DNA from: Winogradskyella immobilis
GTDB taxonomy: Bacteria > Bacteroidota > Bacteroidia > Flavobacteriales > Flavobacteriaceae
Length of the DNA stretch: 64,000 bases
Direction of reading: 5' to 3'
Assembly: GCF_021887715.1 (NCBI RefSeq)
Contig: NZ_JAIQXX010000003.1
Span: 1 to 64,000 of the forward strand
Both the position numbers and the translations under genes were made by a program. Below, in pieces: positions 63,666 through 64,000 of this stretch (the first letter of the stretch is position 1; every line of letters begins with the position of its first letter). Under the pieces are notes generated by a model that saw only the letters and a list, made by a program, of their open reading frames with translations, made no database searches and was not told the DNA's origin.

Positions 63666-64000
63666 TTAGATTAAATCGCAATACCAAAACCCGGTTTTTT
63701 CTGAAGTACAAACTGTATTATCTTCCGTTTTTGGTGTGTTATATTCTCTATAGACTTTTTTGCCAATTTTAAAGTTAATTGGGTTTTTAAAAATAGGACC
63801 ATCAAAGCAGAATGTATGAAACTCACCATTTTCACCGCAAGGATCTACTCTTTGGGTAAATTGTTTATAATAGTTTTGTTTATTATAGCACCAACAAAAT
63901 CTTTATTAAAATATTTAGCATTAGCACAAACAACAATACATTTAAACCCTAAATCTAAAAAGTCTAGAATTAAATCTTTGGTGTCTTTTTTCCATAAGAG
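63666..64000 (-). pseudogene. DUF71/diphthine-ammonia ligase-like ATP pyrophosphatase, 3' part, frameshifted
   Basis: The minus strand encodes the C-terminal part of a COG2102 enzyme, with the 5' part beyond the window. From the edge the frame reads KKDTKDLILDFLDLGFKC ... FVGAIINKTIINNLPKE, then hits TAG (63845-63847). One frame over, it continues directly with VDPCGENGEFHTFCFDGPIF and ends at TAA (63666-63668). The two halves abut where the family has LP-x-x-VDPCGENGEFH, so a single missing base near 63846-63852 explains the break. It may be a true mutation or a sequencing error. Members near btu genes belong to a subgroup proposed to act in B12 salvage. Confidence 0.8.

Noticed and set aside
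63840-63860. Programmed ribosomal frameshift in the DUF71 gene
   Set aside because: No slippery heptamer or following structure is evident at the junction. A deletion or sequencing error is simpler.
1-64000. CRISPR arrays, insertion sequences, prophage or toxin-antitoxin genes
   Set aside because: No regularly spaced repeats, transposase, integrase, phage structural or toxin-like genes were found. The repeats present are paired palindromes.

Overview
The window reads as chromosomal DNA of a member of the Flavobacteriia (Bacteroidetes). The evidence is: low GC with strong A/T preference at third codon positions; promoters of the type TTG-N18/19-TAnnTTTG and no Shine-Dalgarno dependence; three proteins ending in type IX secretion (T9SS) sorting domains (YPNP...GVY(L/I)(V/L)R(L/I)); DUF5777, DUF4386 and DUF4199 proteins; a short CarB; and the zinc-free L31. 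The genus cannot be fixed from the sequence. No tRNA, rRNA, CRISPR array, insertion sequence, integrase or prophage gene was seen.

Layout. 1-389: three stacked palindromic repeats and no gene. 390-3448: a propeller/SnoaL fusion and a group II PLP decarboxylase. 3.5-15.3 kb: two related modules, each a LytS-type kinase plus LytTR regulator transcribed away from secreted hydrolases (Fes-like esterase, beta-lactamase-fold serine hydrolase, M28 peptidase). A Crp-type regulator and two DUF4386 membrane proteins lie between them. 15.3-23.4 kb: a fatty acid beta-oxidation set (acyl-CoA dehydrogenase, thiolase, hydratase/dehydrogenase fusion) under a MarR regulator with a clear 18-bp operator, then an acyl-CoA synthetase. 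23.5-32.2 kb: lipoprotein, purL (with a palindromic repeat embedded in its reading frame), secreted endonuclease I, rRNA m5C methyltransferase, PagL-like barrel and a BNR-repeat lipoprotein. 32.2-33.8 kb: ECF sigma factor, membrane anti-sigma candidate and Spy-like periplasmic protein. 34-45 kb: MsbA-type exporter, phosphohexomutase, glycosyltransferase, L31, GlmU-like protein, peptide-binding lipoprotein and mtaB.

45-56 kb: small lipoprotein, mini-GNAT, hydrolase, lytic transglycosylase, rpmH and carB. Then come two adjacent envelope gene sets: ankyrin plus DOMON-like T9SS protein, and monoheme lipoprotein, YceI, OB-fold and DUF5777 barrel. These end with a tiny protein that is almost only a T9SS signal. 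56-58 kb: thioesterase and rmuC. 58-64 kb: a cobalamin locus, with an ABC importer (ATPase, permease, binding lipoprotein) divergent from a cobalamin riboswitch and btuB, followed by a DUF71-type ATP pyrophosphatase that runs off the window and carries an apparent 1-base frameshift.

The points most worth a second look are the in-frame repeat in purL, the duplicated kinase/regulator/hydrolase modules with a TPR tail attached to a different enzyme in each, the heme-containing envelope module, and the frameshift in the B12-linked DUF71 gene.
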